Assembly: GCF_016862395.1 (NCBI RefSeq)
Contig: NZ_BOMW01000041.1
Location: forward strand, 32,663 to 96,662
Reading direction: 5' to 3'
Source of the DNA: Actinoplanes siamensis
GTDB taxonomy: Bacteria; Actinomycetota; Actinomycetes; Mycobacteriales; Micromonosporaceae
DNA length: 64,000 bases
Part shown: piece by piece, positions 1 to 8,427 of the stretch
How the letters are laid out: each line of letters starts with the position of its first letter
How positions within the stretch are numbered: position 1 is the first letter of the stretch
Translations under genes and position numbers: made by a program
The notes under the pieces: generated by a model
Seen by the model: the letters and a program-made list of their open reading frames with translations, nothing else
What the model was told of the DNA's origin: nothing
The model's database searches: none

Positions 1-1038
1 GCCGTCGAAGCCCGTGTACTGCCCGTTGGTGTCGCTGGCGATGTTCGGGTTCATCAGCACGTGGTAGAGCGCTGTGTAGAACTTTCGCAGGTCGGTGGTC
101 CCGCCCCCGGTCACCTGGACCCGGTTGAGCGCCGCGTTCCAGGAGTTGTTCGCGTTCGCCCGTACGGTGGCGAACGCTGCCGCCTCGGCGGTGGCGTTGT
201 TCTGCGCGTTGGCGACGCTGACGAACGAGATCCCGATCGTCGCGGTGACCACGGCGTCGGTGGTGGTGTCGAAGGTGACGTACGCGCCGGCCTGGTTCCC
301 GCTGACGCTGGTCGAGCCGGCGGTGACGGTGCCGCCGTTGAACGTGCCGGCGCCGGTGGGCGCGCGGTCGAACAGGATCGAGTAGTACATCTTGAAGGTG
401 CGCCCGCCGCAGAATCCGCCGGCGGTGTGCTCGCCGGATACCCGGTTGCCGCTGATGGACACGGTGCCGGCCCGGTCGCCGGTGGCCGACCGGGAGGCGT
501 TGATCAGCACCCGGGCGGTGGTCGTCGCGGGATAGGTGAGCCGCAGCGCGCCGGTGCGTGTGGTGGCGCTCAGCTCGGCGTCGACGCCGTACTTGTCCAG
601 CCGGTTCCGGTAGTAGCCGGGGGCGGCGGACTCGTTGCTCTTGGTGTAGCCGCTGGCGTACGAGGTCCAGGCGTTGCCGGGTGACGAGCCGAGGTTGCCG
701 GTGATCGGCAGGATCGGCAGGTCCTCGTTGTTCGGGCAGCCCGCGCCGTTGAAGTGGGTGAGGCTGAACGACTCGATGGTCCGGTCGGAGTCCCGGTAGC
801 CGGACGGCGAGCCGGTCGGGGTGTCCGGGCTGAACTGCACCATCCCGAACGGCACGGTGGCGCCGGGGTAGGTGCTGCCGCCGGCGCCGCCGCCGACCGG
901 GTTGGGGGAGTTGCTGTCGTCGGTGCCGACGAACGGGTTGACGTAGCCGGTCAGGTCGAGGTCGGCGGCCTGCGCCGCCGATGGGACCGACAGGGCCGCG
1001 GCGGTGAGCAGCACCGCGGTGGCGAGGGTACGGAGCAT
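1..1038 (-). CDS. GH92 family alpha-mannosidase, N-terminal part (runs off left edge)
   Basis: Secreted exo-alpha-mannosidase of glycoside hydrolase family 92; family members are calcium-dependent and trim alpha-linked mannose from glycans. Only the first 346 codons are in the window. Residues 1-24 form a Sec signal peptide ending SAAQA. The mature protein begins with YVNPFVGTDD and continues with YPGATVPFGMVQFSPDT, the hallmark start of GH92 N-terminal domains; SLTHFNGAGC and GGFCGGRTFKMYYSILF follow, also family-typical. The catalytic C-terminal half lies outside. Start ATG at 1038 is preceded by an AAGGGA ribosome site. A perfect LacI-type palindrome lies about 32 nt upstream, so sugar-responsive control is likely. 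Confidence 0.88.
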   Translation of the reverse strand, partial: MLRTLATAVLLTAAALSVPSAAQAADLDLTGYVNPFVGTDDSNSPNPVGGGAGGSTYPGATVPFGMVQFSPDTPTGSPSGYRDSDRTIESFSLTHFNGAGCPNNEDLPILPITGNLGSSPGNAWTSYASGYTKSNESAAPGYYRNRLDKYGVDAELSATTRTGALRLTYPATTTARVLINASRSATGDRAGTVSISGNRVSGEHTAGGFCGGRTFKMYYSILFDRAPTGAGTFNGGTVTAGSTSVSGNQAGAYVTFDTTTDAVVTATIGISFVSVANAQNNATAEAAAFATVRANANNSWNAALNRVQVTGGGTTDLRKFYTALYHVLMNPNIASDTNGQYTGFDG

Positions 1039-1069
1039 TGGGGCCGTCCCTTCGGACGTGACATGGGTG

Positions 1070-1083
1070 TGACAACGTTGTCA
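1070..1083. promoter_or_regulatory. LacI-family operator palindrome upstream of GH92 gene
   Basis: Perfect 14-nt palindrome TGACAACGTTGTCA with the central CG typical of LacI/GalR-family operators. It sits 32-45 nt upstream of the minus-strand GH92 start. A TTGACA hexamer lies further upstream on the same strand (about 1098-1103), so the palindrome would cover the -10/+1 region and block transcription. The regulator gene is not in the window. Confidence 0.65.
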
Positions 1084-1141
1084 AAAGAAATTGAGGAATG
1101 TCAATCTCCACGCGGTTCCGGAACCGCGCGGATGCTCCGGC

Positions 1142-1753
1142 TCAGCCCGTGGCGGGCACCTCGACAGTGGTGGTGACACGTACCAGCGCGGGCAGCCGCG
1201 GCGTCGAGCCGAAGCCGAACCGCACCGGCGGATCGACCCGGGTGAGGGACCCGAGGTCGGTGCCGTCCCACCGGGCCGTAGCGGTAATGATCCGGTGCAG
1301 GTCCCGGGCGGCGTACCACTCGCGGCGGCCGTTGCCGGCGCTGCCGTAGGTGCGCACGCCGTTCAGCAGCCGGGCCGGCAGGTCGACCAGCCGTACCCAG
1401 GGCAGCTGCCCGGCCAGCGGGGACGGCACGGCGCGCAGCAGCCGGCCGAGCGCGCCGCGGCCGCCGATGCCGAACCGGAGCGTCAGCGGGCCGGCCGTGA
1501 CGGTCCACGCCGGCCCGTGCCGCCGCACCGCCGTCGGCACCACGCCGACCTCGTCGAAGGAGTACGTGGCGGCGACGAACCGGCCCAGCTCGGCGGTCGG
1601 GGCGAGCAGCGTGCGGTGACCGTCCGGGCGTTCCACCATGACGTCGCTGACCGAGCCGAACGGTGAGTCCGGCCAGTGCCCCACCACCAGCCGGATCCCG
1701 CTCGCCGTGCCGAGCCCGGCGATCCAGCCGTCGAAGCGCAGTCGGAGTTCCAC
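1142..1753 (-). CDS. conserved hypothetical protein, 203 aa
   Basis: I do not recognise the family. The 203-residue product has no signal peptide or membrane segment and reads as a beta-rich cytosolic protein: alternating hydrophobic strands such as IRLVVGHWP and WTVTAGPLTLRFGIG, a conserved-looking AATYSFDEVGVVP, and a C-terminal REWYAARDLHRIITATARW. Codon use (strong third-position GC) supports real coding. It stands alone between the GH92 gene and the GGDEF gene. The pattern resembles actinobacterial proteins of unknown function seen as single genes. Confidence 0.6.
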   Translation of the reverse strand: MELRLRFDGWIAGLGTASGIRLVVGHWPDSPFGSVSDVMVERPDGHRTLLAPTAELGRFVAATYSFDEVGVVPTAVRRHGPAWTVTAGPLTLRFGIGGRGALGRLLRAVPSPLAGQLPWVRLVDLPARLLNGVRTYGSAGNGRREWYAARDLHRIITATARWDGTDLGSLTRVDPPVRFGFGSTPRLPALVRVTTTVEVPATG

Positions 1754-1867
1754 CGCACCCTCGTACCCGGCGCCGCGCGCGGCACGCGGGGAGTGTCGGC
1801 CCGGCCGGACACCTCACATCGGGAGCACGCCGGCCGACCGTAGGGCCATGCGAAACGCGGCTGGCCG

Positions 1868-2906
1868 ATGAACCGCCTGCCGGTGCTGGTGTCGCCGTAC
1901 GGCCCGTACGCCCGCCTCGCGCTGCACGTGCACGACCTGACCATTCGCGGCCACCACGCGGAGACACTGGTCGCGGCGGACGCGGCCGAGGCGATCACGG
2001 CGGCGCTCGGCGACCACCGCACCCACCGGGTCAGCCGGCTCGGCCGGATGTACGCGCTCAAGGCCCTCGGCCGGCTGGACGAGGCGCTGCGCATCGCCGA
2101 GGATCTGATCGCCGATCAGGCCCAGCTCGGCGGCCCGAAGGCCACCGACGCCAAGATCCTGGCGGACACCGCCGAGGTGCTGATCCACCTGGGCCGCGTC
2201 GACGACGGCCTGCACCACGTCGCCCGGGCCATGGCGCTGCTGGAGGTGGCGCCGCGCAAGGGCCCGCGATACTTCTCCGCCATGGCCTGTCGAGTTCCCG
2301 GGCGAGGCGGCCCAGACGGTGCTGGACTCGCTGCGCACCCACGTCGGGGCGCTGTGGCAGCTGCGCCTGGACCGGCGCACGATGCTGCGGCAGGCCTACC
2401 GCCGGGTGGAGCTGGAGGCGGCGCGGGCCTCCGCGGACCTGGCCGCCACCTCGGACGCGTTGACCGGGCTGGGAAACCGGCGGATGTTCGACCGCCGGAT
2501 CAACGCGGTCACGGCCGGCGGCTCGCTGCTGCTCATCGACGTGGACCACTTCAAGGAGATCAACGACCGCTACTCGCACGGCGTCGGCGACCGGGTGCTG
2601 GGCGAGATCGCCGCGGTGCTGCGCTCGCACTGCCGGCACGACGAGGTGGCGATCCGCTTCGGCGGGGACGAGTTCGCCCTGTTCCTGGCCACCGGTGAGA
2701 AGGAGGCCCGGCAGGTCGCCGAGCGCATCCGCCGGGTGATCCAGGCCCGCGACTGGAACACCATCATGCCGGGCCTGACGGTGACCCTGAGCATGGGACT
2801 GGCCGCGTGCCGGCCCGGCGAACCGGGCCGGAACCTGTACGACCGCGCGGACGCCCACCTCTACGTCGCCAAACGGTCCGGCCGCAACCAGCTGGCCGCC
2901 GCCTGA
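1868..2906 (+). pseudogene. GGDEF (diguanylate cyclase-like) protein with a frameshift
   Basis: Two overlapping frames together make one GGDEF protein. The first (from ATG 1868) encodes about 140 residues of TPR-like helices (ALKALGRLDEALRIAEDLIA, VLIHLGRVDDGLHHVARAMA) and stays plausible to about 2285. The second frame is coding from about 2286 (PVEFPGEAAQTVLDSLRTHV) and carries a helical linker and a complete GGDEF domain: TDALTGLGNRRMF-type start, DVDHFKEINDRYSHG, RFGGDEFALF with an intact active loop, and YVAKRSGRNQL at the end. The inhibitory RxxD site reads RHDE, so product inhibition may be weak. A one-base indel near 2283-2295 splits the gene. Either a real inactivation or a sequencing error; the GGDEF half could also start at GTG 2319. 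Confidence 0.7.
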
Positions 2907-3029
2907 CCGGTCGGCTCAGCCGCGACCGGGATCGGCCGATCCGCCGTGGCGAAGGTGAGGAGCGCTGTACGCGGCCGAGGAGCGGGGCCGCGACCGGGTG
3001 GTCACCAGCGATCCGGTGGTTCCGGGGTC

Positions 3030-4805
3030 TCACCTCAGGTAGGCGGCCAGCGGCAGGTTCTGCTCGCGCAGGGCGGTGGCGATCAGGCCGGCGATCTGCT
3101 TCGCGCCGGCGGCCTCGAAGTGGGTGTGGTCGTTGCAGAAGAACGCGCCCACCGCTCCTGTCGTGTAGTCGCCGTTGTTCGGGCACAGCCGCAGCGAGTT
3201 GTACAGCGCCACGCTGCGCGCGTGCAGGTCGATCACCGGCACGCCGTTGGCCGCGGCGGCGTCCCTGGTCTCGGCGACGAAGCCGCGGTTGCCGACCGCG
3301 GTGCCGCCGCTGCAGGTGATGGCGGCGACCGGGGTGACGAGGACCGGCTTCACGCCGCGGGCCTTCGCGGCCGAGGCCATCACGCCGAGCAGCTCCTTGA
3401 ACCGGGCCGTGCCGACGTGCCGCGGGCAGGCCGAGTCGCCGTCGTTGATGCCGAACTGGACGATCAGGTGGTCGCCGGACCGGAAGCCGTTGAGCATCGC
3501 CGTCCATCGTGAGCTGTACGCGGTCGAGCTCAGCACGCACTCGCCCGCCGCGTTCTTGGCGCCTGTCACGTTGCCCTCGTACAGCCAGGTCTGGATGCTG
3601 CGGCCGCCGACGGCGCTGTTCTGCACGGTGGCGTCGGTGGTGAGGTACGACGCGAACTGGCTGCCCCAGCCGATCGGGCAGGAACTGGCGTTCATCATCG
3701 TGGAGTCGCCGGCCATCCAGACCTTGACCGGCGTGGCGGCGGCGGTGGTGGCGACCGGCGTGGCGCACGGCGCCGCCGTGGCGCCGGCCGTCCGGGCGCC
3801 GAGGATCGGGGCGAGCCGGTCGGCGACGGCCTGGTGGCCCTTGTCGTTGGGGTGCACCGAGTCGCTGAGCCCGTCCGCGGGCAGCCAGCCGGTGGTGTCC
3901 ACGTAGAACACCCGAGAATCTCCGGCGGCGGCGCGCGCCCGGACGGCGGCCTGCGTCTCCGCGGCGTACCTGCCGATGAACGTACGCAGGGCAAAGATCT
4001 TGGTGGTGGGGAACGTCGCCCTGATCCGGGTGAGGAAGGTGGTGTACCTGGCCTGGAAGTCCGCGCCGCCCACGCCGTGGCTCTTGTCGTTGGTGCCCAG
4101 GTTGATCACCACGGCGTCGGGGGTGTAGCGGGTGAAGTCCCACTGGTCGGTGCCGGCCTGGCCCCCGCTGGACATCCAGTAGCGGGTCTCCTGCGCCCAG
4201 CACCCGTCCGTCGTCTCGGACAGGCACATACCGCCGATCGCGATCTGCGTGTGGTCGTAGCCGAGCTGTTCCCCGGTCTTGAAGCCGTAGCCGGTCACCG
4301 CGAGCTGGCTGCTCGTCGTGCCCGCCGTGATCGAGTCGCCGATGAACTCGACCAGCTTCGAGCGGGCCGGCGCCCGGAACGTGGTGGCGCCGGCGTCCAG
4401 GGTCAGGCCCTGGAAGACCGCGTCGCCGGTGTAGGAGCCGGCCACCTGCCGGTAGCTGACGATCAGCGTGTGGTTGCCGGCGGCCAGCGGGGCCGGCGTC
4501 AGGTTGATCGTGCCGGAGCCCTTGACGGCGGTGAACGGCTTGCCGTCGATGCTGGCCCACAGGTCGACGGTGTTGCGCTGCCGGAGCTTCACGGTCCGGC
4601 CGGTGAATCCGGCCCGCAGGTACGCGCCGGCCCAGTAGGGCACGTACGCCGAGGCGTTCGTCCTGTTCCAGCGCCCGACGAAGCTGATGTTGGGATCGCC
4701 CGGGGTGCCGTCACCGGCCGCCGCCCGGGCCGGCGCGGATGACGCGGACAACCAGCCGGCGCAGGCCAGGATCGCCGTCAGGACGATCGTCACGGAACGT
4801 CGCAT
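3030..4805 (-). CDS. secreted two-domain SGNH acetylesterase (CE2-like plus CE12-like)
   Basis: Predicted extracellular carbohydrate deacetylase, 591 aa. Start ATG 4805 is chosen because a signal peptide (about residues 1-28, ending PARA) follows directly and GGAAGGGG lies upstream; a start 21 codons earlier would bury the signal. After a beta-sandwich domain (about 30-150) comes a first SGNH domain: FIGDSITAG (nucleophile Ser), NLGTND and SDSVHPNDKGH (Asp/His). After an Ala/Thr-rich linker a second SGNH domain follows with WMAGDSTMM, QFGINDGD and DHTHFEAAGA, closest in motif to rhamnogalacturonan acetylesterases (CE12). Two catalytic domains in one chain suggest deacetylation of xylan and pectin together. 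A CebR-like box lies 19 nt upstream. Confidence 0.85.
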   Translation of the reverse strand: MRRSVTIVLTAILACAGWLSASSAPARAAAGDGTPGDPNISFVGRWNRTNASAYVPYWAGAYLRAGFTGRTVKLRQRNTVDLWASIDGKPFTAVKGSGTINLTPAPLAAGNHTLIVSYRQVAGSYTGDAVFQGLTLDAGATTFRAPARSKLVEFIGDSITAGTTSSQLAVTGYGFKTGEQLGYDHTQIAIGGMCLSETTDGCWAQETRYWMSSGGQAGTDQWDFTRYTPDAVVINLGTNDKSHGVGGADFQARYTTFLTRIRATFPTTKIFALRTFIGRYAAETQAAVRARAAAGDSRVFYVDTTGWLPADGLSDSVHPNDKGHQAVADRLAPILGARTAGATAAPCATPVATTAAATPVKVWMAGDSTMMNASSCPIGWGSQFASYLTTDATVQNSAVGGRSIQTWLYEGNVTGAKNAAGECVLSSTAYSSRWTAMLNGFRSGDHLIVQFGINDGDSACPRHVGTARFKELLGVMASAAKARGVKPVLVTPVAAITCSGGTAVGNRGFVAETRDAAAANGVPVIDLHARSVALYNSLRLCPNNGDYTTGAVGAFFCNDHTHFEAAGAKQIAGLIATALREQNLPLAAYLR

Positions 4806-4823
4806 GGCACGATCCCCTTCCGC

Positions 4824-4837
4824 CGGGAGCGCTCCCA
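4824..4837. promoter_or_regulatory. CebR-like operator upstream of the SGNH esterase
   Basis: On the minus strand the site reads TGGGAGCGCTCCCG, 13 of 14 matches to the actinobacterial CebR consensus TGGGAGCGCTCCCA; the 12-nt core palindrome is perfect. A TTGACA hexamer at 4877-4882 (minus strand) could be the -35 element, placing the box downstream of the promoter. This predicts induction by cello-oligosaccharides. Confidence 0.65.
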
Positions 4838-4902
4838 GGGCGCGATGCGTCGTATCGTCGTCCATCAATTGAAATGTGTCAATCGATGGGTCCGGTCACC
4901 GT

Positions 4903-5059
4903 GCGTCCACGACCACCGGCCGCTGGTCCGCGGCGGCGAGCGCGACGACCGGATCCTCGCCGCGCCCGGCGTCGTCGCGGGGCCGCCCTGATGAACACGT
5001 TCCACCGCGACGATCAGCATCCGAGCGACCATCTGCCGGTCCAGGTCCGGCTGCGCCGG
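4903..5059 (+). pseudogene. remnant of an endonuclease/exonuclease/phosphatase C-terminus
   Basis: Two plus-strand frames carry the end of an EEP-family protein. One frame reads ERDDRILAAPGVVAGPP and stops at 4989-4991; a second frame from 4991 reads TFHRDDQHPSDHLPVQVRL. Together they match the usual EEP ending (RID.IL..PG.....R.. SDHLPV), whose SDH motif holds catalytic residues. No upstream part of the gene remains, so this looks like a leftover after deletion. Confidence 0.42.
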
Positions 5060-5100
5060 CCCGGACCGGAGCCCCGCGGGCGTACGGCCGGAGCCGGTCC

Positions 5101-5880
5101 TCAGAGGGCGTCCGGCTCGATGTCGTGATAGGCGGCGCGCAGCTCGTCGAGCACCCGGCGGTCTCCGGCGAACACGACGTCGTCGATCCGGCCGATCTCG
5201 CGCACCCCGATCGCGGCGTTCGTGGCGAACGCGGCGCGCATCGTCGCCAGGTCGGCCGGCGAGACCGGCGCGACCCGGTGCGACGGCCGCCGGAGCAGGC
5301 GCATCGTCACGCCGGGCAGGCACGGCGCGTCCGGCCAGACCACGTGTGCGCCGTCGGAGAAGCAGACGTTCCAGGTGGCGCCCTCGGAGACGAACCCGGC
5401 TCCGTCGGTGAACAGGGCGTCGTCGTACCCCAGTAGTTGCGCCTCGCGGCGCCGCCGCAGGGCGCCGAACAGGCCGGTGCTCTTGATCTGCGGGCTGTCC
5501 CGGACGTGCGCCACGGTCCCCGCGGTCATCGGCGGCAACGGCGCCGTGCCCGCCGGGCGCCGGGTGACCAGGACGCGCGGGCTCCGCGCGCGAGCCGGGT
5601 GGCCCAGGTCCAGATCCGGGTCGAAGACCGTGACCCGGATCGTGCACGCCCGGTCCGCCGGCGCCGCCCGGCGCACCAGTTCCCGGACCCGGTCCGGATC
5701 GAGGGGGACGCCGAAGGTGGCGCGGCAGTCCCGGACCAGCCGGTCGAGGTGCAGCGCGAGGCCCCGGACGCGGCCGCCCTCGACCCGGAACGTGGTGAAG
5801 TGGCCGTAATTGGTCATCGCGAGTGCCTGCAGCTCCGCCCCGGTCACCGGGCGCCCGTCGAGGTGGCCCGGCTCAGGCAT
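5101..5880 (-). CDS. pabC: aminodeoxychorismate lyase / class IV aminotransferase-fold enzyme
   Basis: PLP enzyme of the branched-chain aminotransferase fold, 259 aa. With the partner gene it would convert 4-amino-4-deoxychorismate to p-aminobenzoate and pyruvate for folate or a PABA-derived metabolite. The PLP-lysine region reads SPQIKSTGLFGALRRRREA, followed by GYDDALFTDGAGFVSEGATWN, the family pattern. Its ATG lies inside the end of the synthase gene (8-nt overlap), so the two are translationally coupled. An amino-acid transaminase role cannot be excluded from sequence alone, but the neighbour strongly favours PabC. Confidence 0.85.
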   Translation of the reverse strand: MPEPGHLDGRPVTGAELQALAMTNYGHFTTFRVEGGRVRGLALHLDRLVRDCRATFGVPLDPDRVRELVRRAAPADRACTIRVTVFDPDLDLGHPARARSPRVLVTRRPAGTAPLPPMTAGTVAHVRDSPQIKSTGLFGALRRRREAQLLGYDDALFTDGAGFVSEGATWNVCFSDGAHVVWPDAPCLPGVTMRLLRRPSHRVAPVSPADLATMRAAFATNAAIGVREIGRIDDVVFAGDRRVLDELRAAYHDIEPDAL

Positions 5881-7987
5881 CGCTCGCCGCCGTCATCGGG
5901 TCGTGTTCCGGGAAACCGGCGCCGAGCAGGGTGAGCAGCGGAAGGGCCTTGACCGCCGTCTCGTCGAACTCCGCGACCGGGTCGGACATGGCGACGACCG
6001 CGCCGCCGACCCCGTAGCCGACCCGGCCCGGCTCCGCCACCAGCGTCCGGATGGCGATGCTCAGGTCGACGGCCCCGGACAGCGAGAAGTATCCGATCGC
6101 ACCCGAGTAGATGCCGCGGGGCCCCTCCTCCAACCGGTCGATGATCTCCATGGTGCGCAGCTTCGGCGCCCCGGTCATCGACCCGCCGGGGAAGGCGGCG
6201 CGGACGCAGTCGACCGGGCTGCGGTCCGGGCGCAACCGGGCCGTCACCGTGCTGATCAGCTGGTGCACCGTCGCGTAGGTCTCCACGGCGAACAGCTCCG
6301 GGACCGCCACCGAGCCGATCGCCGCGACCTGGGCCAGGTCGTTGCGCAGCAGGTCGACGATCATCAGGTTCTCGGCCCGGTCCTTCTCGCAGCCGGCCAG
6401 ATCCCGCCGCAGCTCCTCGTCCTGTTCGGGAGAGCGGCCCCGCGGGCGGGTGCCCTTGATCGGCCGGGCCTCCACCCGCCGCTCGCCGTCGACGCGTAGG
6501 AAGCGCTCCGGCGAGGTGCTCAGGACCGACAGGTCGCCCAGGCGCAGCAGCGCCGCGAACGGAGCCGGATTGGCCCGGCGCAGCGCGGTGTACGCCGGCC
6601 ACACGTCCAGCGTGGTCTCCACCTGGAGCTGGTTGGTCAGGCAGATCTCGTAGCTCTCCCCGGCGGCGATGGCGCGCCGGCAGGACTCGACGAGGTCCAG
6701 GTAGGCGCGGCGGTCGTGGCGCGGCGACACCGGCGCGGTCACCGGCTCCGGCGCCGCGGGCGGCCGGCTCCGGACCCCGGCCAGGCGCTCGACGCGGGCG
6801 CGGGTGGCGGCGAGCCAGTCACGGGCCGGCCCCTCGTCCCCGAGATGCAGGGCGAGCAGATAGGTGGTGGAGGTGTCGTGGTCGACGACCACACACCTGT
6901 CGGCGAACAGCAGCGACGCGTCCGGGTACGGGGAGCGGTGCGCCGGGCGGGCCCCGCACTGCGCCTTGAGCTCGTAGCCGAGATAGCCGACCCAGCCGCC
7001 CCGGAAGTCGAACGGCAGCTGCTCTCCGCCGGTCACCTCGGCGGCGCGCAGCCGGTCGTCCAGCCAGTCCAGCAGGGGCCGGACCACCCGGTGGACGCCC
7101 CGTCCGGAGCGGACGGTCACCGTGCCGGCGGTGACGTCCGCGGTGACCACCTCGGCGAGCGGGCCGCCGGTCGCGCCGAGCACCGAGAACCGGCCCAGGC
7201 GCGGGTCGGGGCGGCTGCTGTCCAGCCAGAACGCGAACGGCTGGTCGCCGAAGAGCTCTTCGAAGACCTTTTCCGTGTCGTACGCCGTGGGCAGCTCCTC
7301 GACCACCAGCCGGTACCGCACCCGCGGCGTGGTGTCCGGCCGGCCCGGGCGCACCGGCCGCGGGCGCCGCGGGCGGGCACGCCTGCCGTGCCGCACGTTC
7401 CACGCGCCGCTGAGCTCGGCGAAGTTGGCCAGCAGGCGGTGCCCGTGCTCGGTGGCGATCGACTCGGGGTGGAACTGCACCCCCCACTGCGGGCGGGTGC
7501 GGTGCCGCAACGCCATCAACACCCCGTCCGGCGTCCAGGCGAGCCCTTGCAGGTCGCCGGAGAGGCGGTCGACCACCCACGAGTGGTAGCGCACCACCTG
7601 CTGCGGCGACGGGATGCCGGCGAACAGCCCGGTGCCGTCGTGCAGGACCGGGGACCGGCGGCCGTGCCGGGGCTCCGGGGCGAGCGCGATCGACCCCCCG
7701 CCGAGCATCGCGATGCCCTGGTGCCCGAGGCAGACGCCGAGCAGCGGGATCCGGCCGGTGGCGATGACGTCACGGCAGATGCCGAAGTCGGCCGGGACGC
7801 CCGGCGTGCCGGGCCCGGGGGAGATGACGACGTTGTCGAAGCCGTCGAGATGCCCCGCCCGCCACCCGGGCTCGTCGTTGCGGATCACCGTGGGCTCGGA
7901 CCCGGTCACCTCACCCAGGTAGTGGGCCAGGTTGTACGAGAACGAGTCGTAGTTGTCGATGAGCAAGGTCCGCACACACACCCCCAT
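5873..7987 (-). CDS. pabAB: fused aminodeoxychorismate synthase (glutaminase plus synthase)
   Basis: 704-residue fusion. Residues about 5-195 are a class I glutamine amidotransferase: DNYDSFSYNLAHYL, the nucleophile elbow LLGVCLGHQG and the HPES motif. A basic linker follows, then a chorismate-binding TrpE/PabB domain (about 220-700) with PIKGTRPRG, LMIVDLLRNDL, FPGGSMTGAPK and GIYSGAIGYF. The Lys in PIKGT distinguishes aminodeoxychorismate synthases from anthranilate synthases (PIAGT). Fused pabAB genes in actinobacteria often serve PABA-derived antibiotics, but no such cluster is visible here, so a folate role is equally possible. Cotranscribed with the lyase gene. Confidence 0.9.
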   Translation of the reverse strand: MGVCVRTLLIDNYDSFSYNLAHYLGEVTGSEPTVIRNDEPGWRAGHLDGFDNVVISPGPGTPGVPADFGICRDVIATGRIPLLGVCLGHQGIAMLGGGSIALAPEPRHGRRSPVLHDGTGLFAGIPSPQQVVRYHSWVVDRLSGDLQGLAWTPDGVLMALRHRTRPQWGVQFHPESIATEHGHRLLANFAELSGAWNVRHGRRARPRRPRPVRPGRPDTTPRVRYRLVVEELPTAYDTEKVFEELFGDQPFAFWLDSSRPDPRLGRFSVLGATGGPLAEVVTADVTAGTVTVRSGRGVHRVVRPLLDWLDDRLRAAEVTGGEQLPFDFRGGWVGYLGYELKAQCGARPAHRSPYPDASLLFADRCVVVDHDTSTTYLLALHLGDEGPARDWLAATRARVERLAGVRSRPPAAPEPVTAPVSPRHDRRAYLDLVESCRRAIAAGESYEICLTNQLQVETTLDVWPAYTALRRANPAPFAALLRLGDLSVLSTSPERFLRVDGERRVEARPIKGTRPRGRSPEQDEELRRDLAGCEKDRAENLMIVDLLRNDLAQVAAIGSVAVPELFAVETYATVHQLISTVTARLRPDRSPVDCVRAAFPGGSMTGAPKLRTMEIIDRLEEGPRGIYSGAIGYFSLSGAVDLSIAIRTLVAEPGRVGYGVGGAVVAMSDPVAEFDETAVKALPLLTLLGAGFPEHDPMTAASDA

Positions 7988-8164
7988 GGTCCCGCCGGAT
8001 CTCCCGGCCGCCGCGCGCCGGGACCGCGGCAGGTGATTGTCCCCCGGTGGCCCGGACGGCTGTCGTCCGCGGCCACGGTCTCCGCCCGTGCGGCCATATA
8101 CCCCGGAAAACCGGTCGGGCGTTTCGATCCCGACCTGCCGGCCGGCGCCGTGGTGGCGGGCTCG

Positions 8165-8287
8165 GGTGGCGGTCCTGGGACGGCGCCGGGCTGTCCGGGG
8201 GCCAGTGGCAGACCGTCGCCAACGCCCGGGGCGGCGATGCGTGCGGCGCCGCTGCTGCGGATCCTGGACGACCGGGTGCTGGTGTGA
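8165..8287 (+). pseudogene. remnant of an ABC transporter ATPase
   Basis: Within the 440-bp gap 7988-8427 a plus-strand frame reads SWDGAGLSGGQWQTVANAR, containing the ABC signature LSGGQ; shifted by one frame it continues MRAAPLLRILDDRVLV before a stop at 8285-8287, resembling the Walker B region (..APLLVLDEPT..). Walker A is absent and the frame is broken, so this is a decayed fragment. The rest of the gap (7988-8160) shows nothing recognisable. Confidence 0.4.
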
Positions 8288-8314
8288 GGAAAGCGGCCCC
8301 GGCGCCCCCGGAAA

Positions 8315-8370
8315 TCACTGAAGTTTCTTAACAGATAACTTGACTTCACCGGTCGCGATCTAGTTGAGTC
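8315..8370 (+). promoter_or_regulatory. AT-richer promoter region of the chitinase gene
   Basis: A conspicuous drop in GC (8317-8346) contains TTGACT at 8340-8345, a usable -35 hexamer, with TCTAGT or neighbouring T/A-rich steps as weak -10 candidates downstream. No DasR-type site was recognised. The 5-prime leader to the start at 8428 would be roughly 50-60 nt. Confidence 0.3.
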
Positions 8371-8427
8371 GATGTACCTCTCATCCCCCTCGCTCCAGTA
8401 CGTCCCCCGGCGTACGGAAGGTGAATT

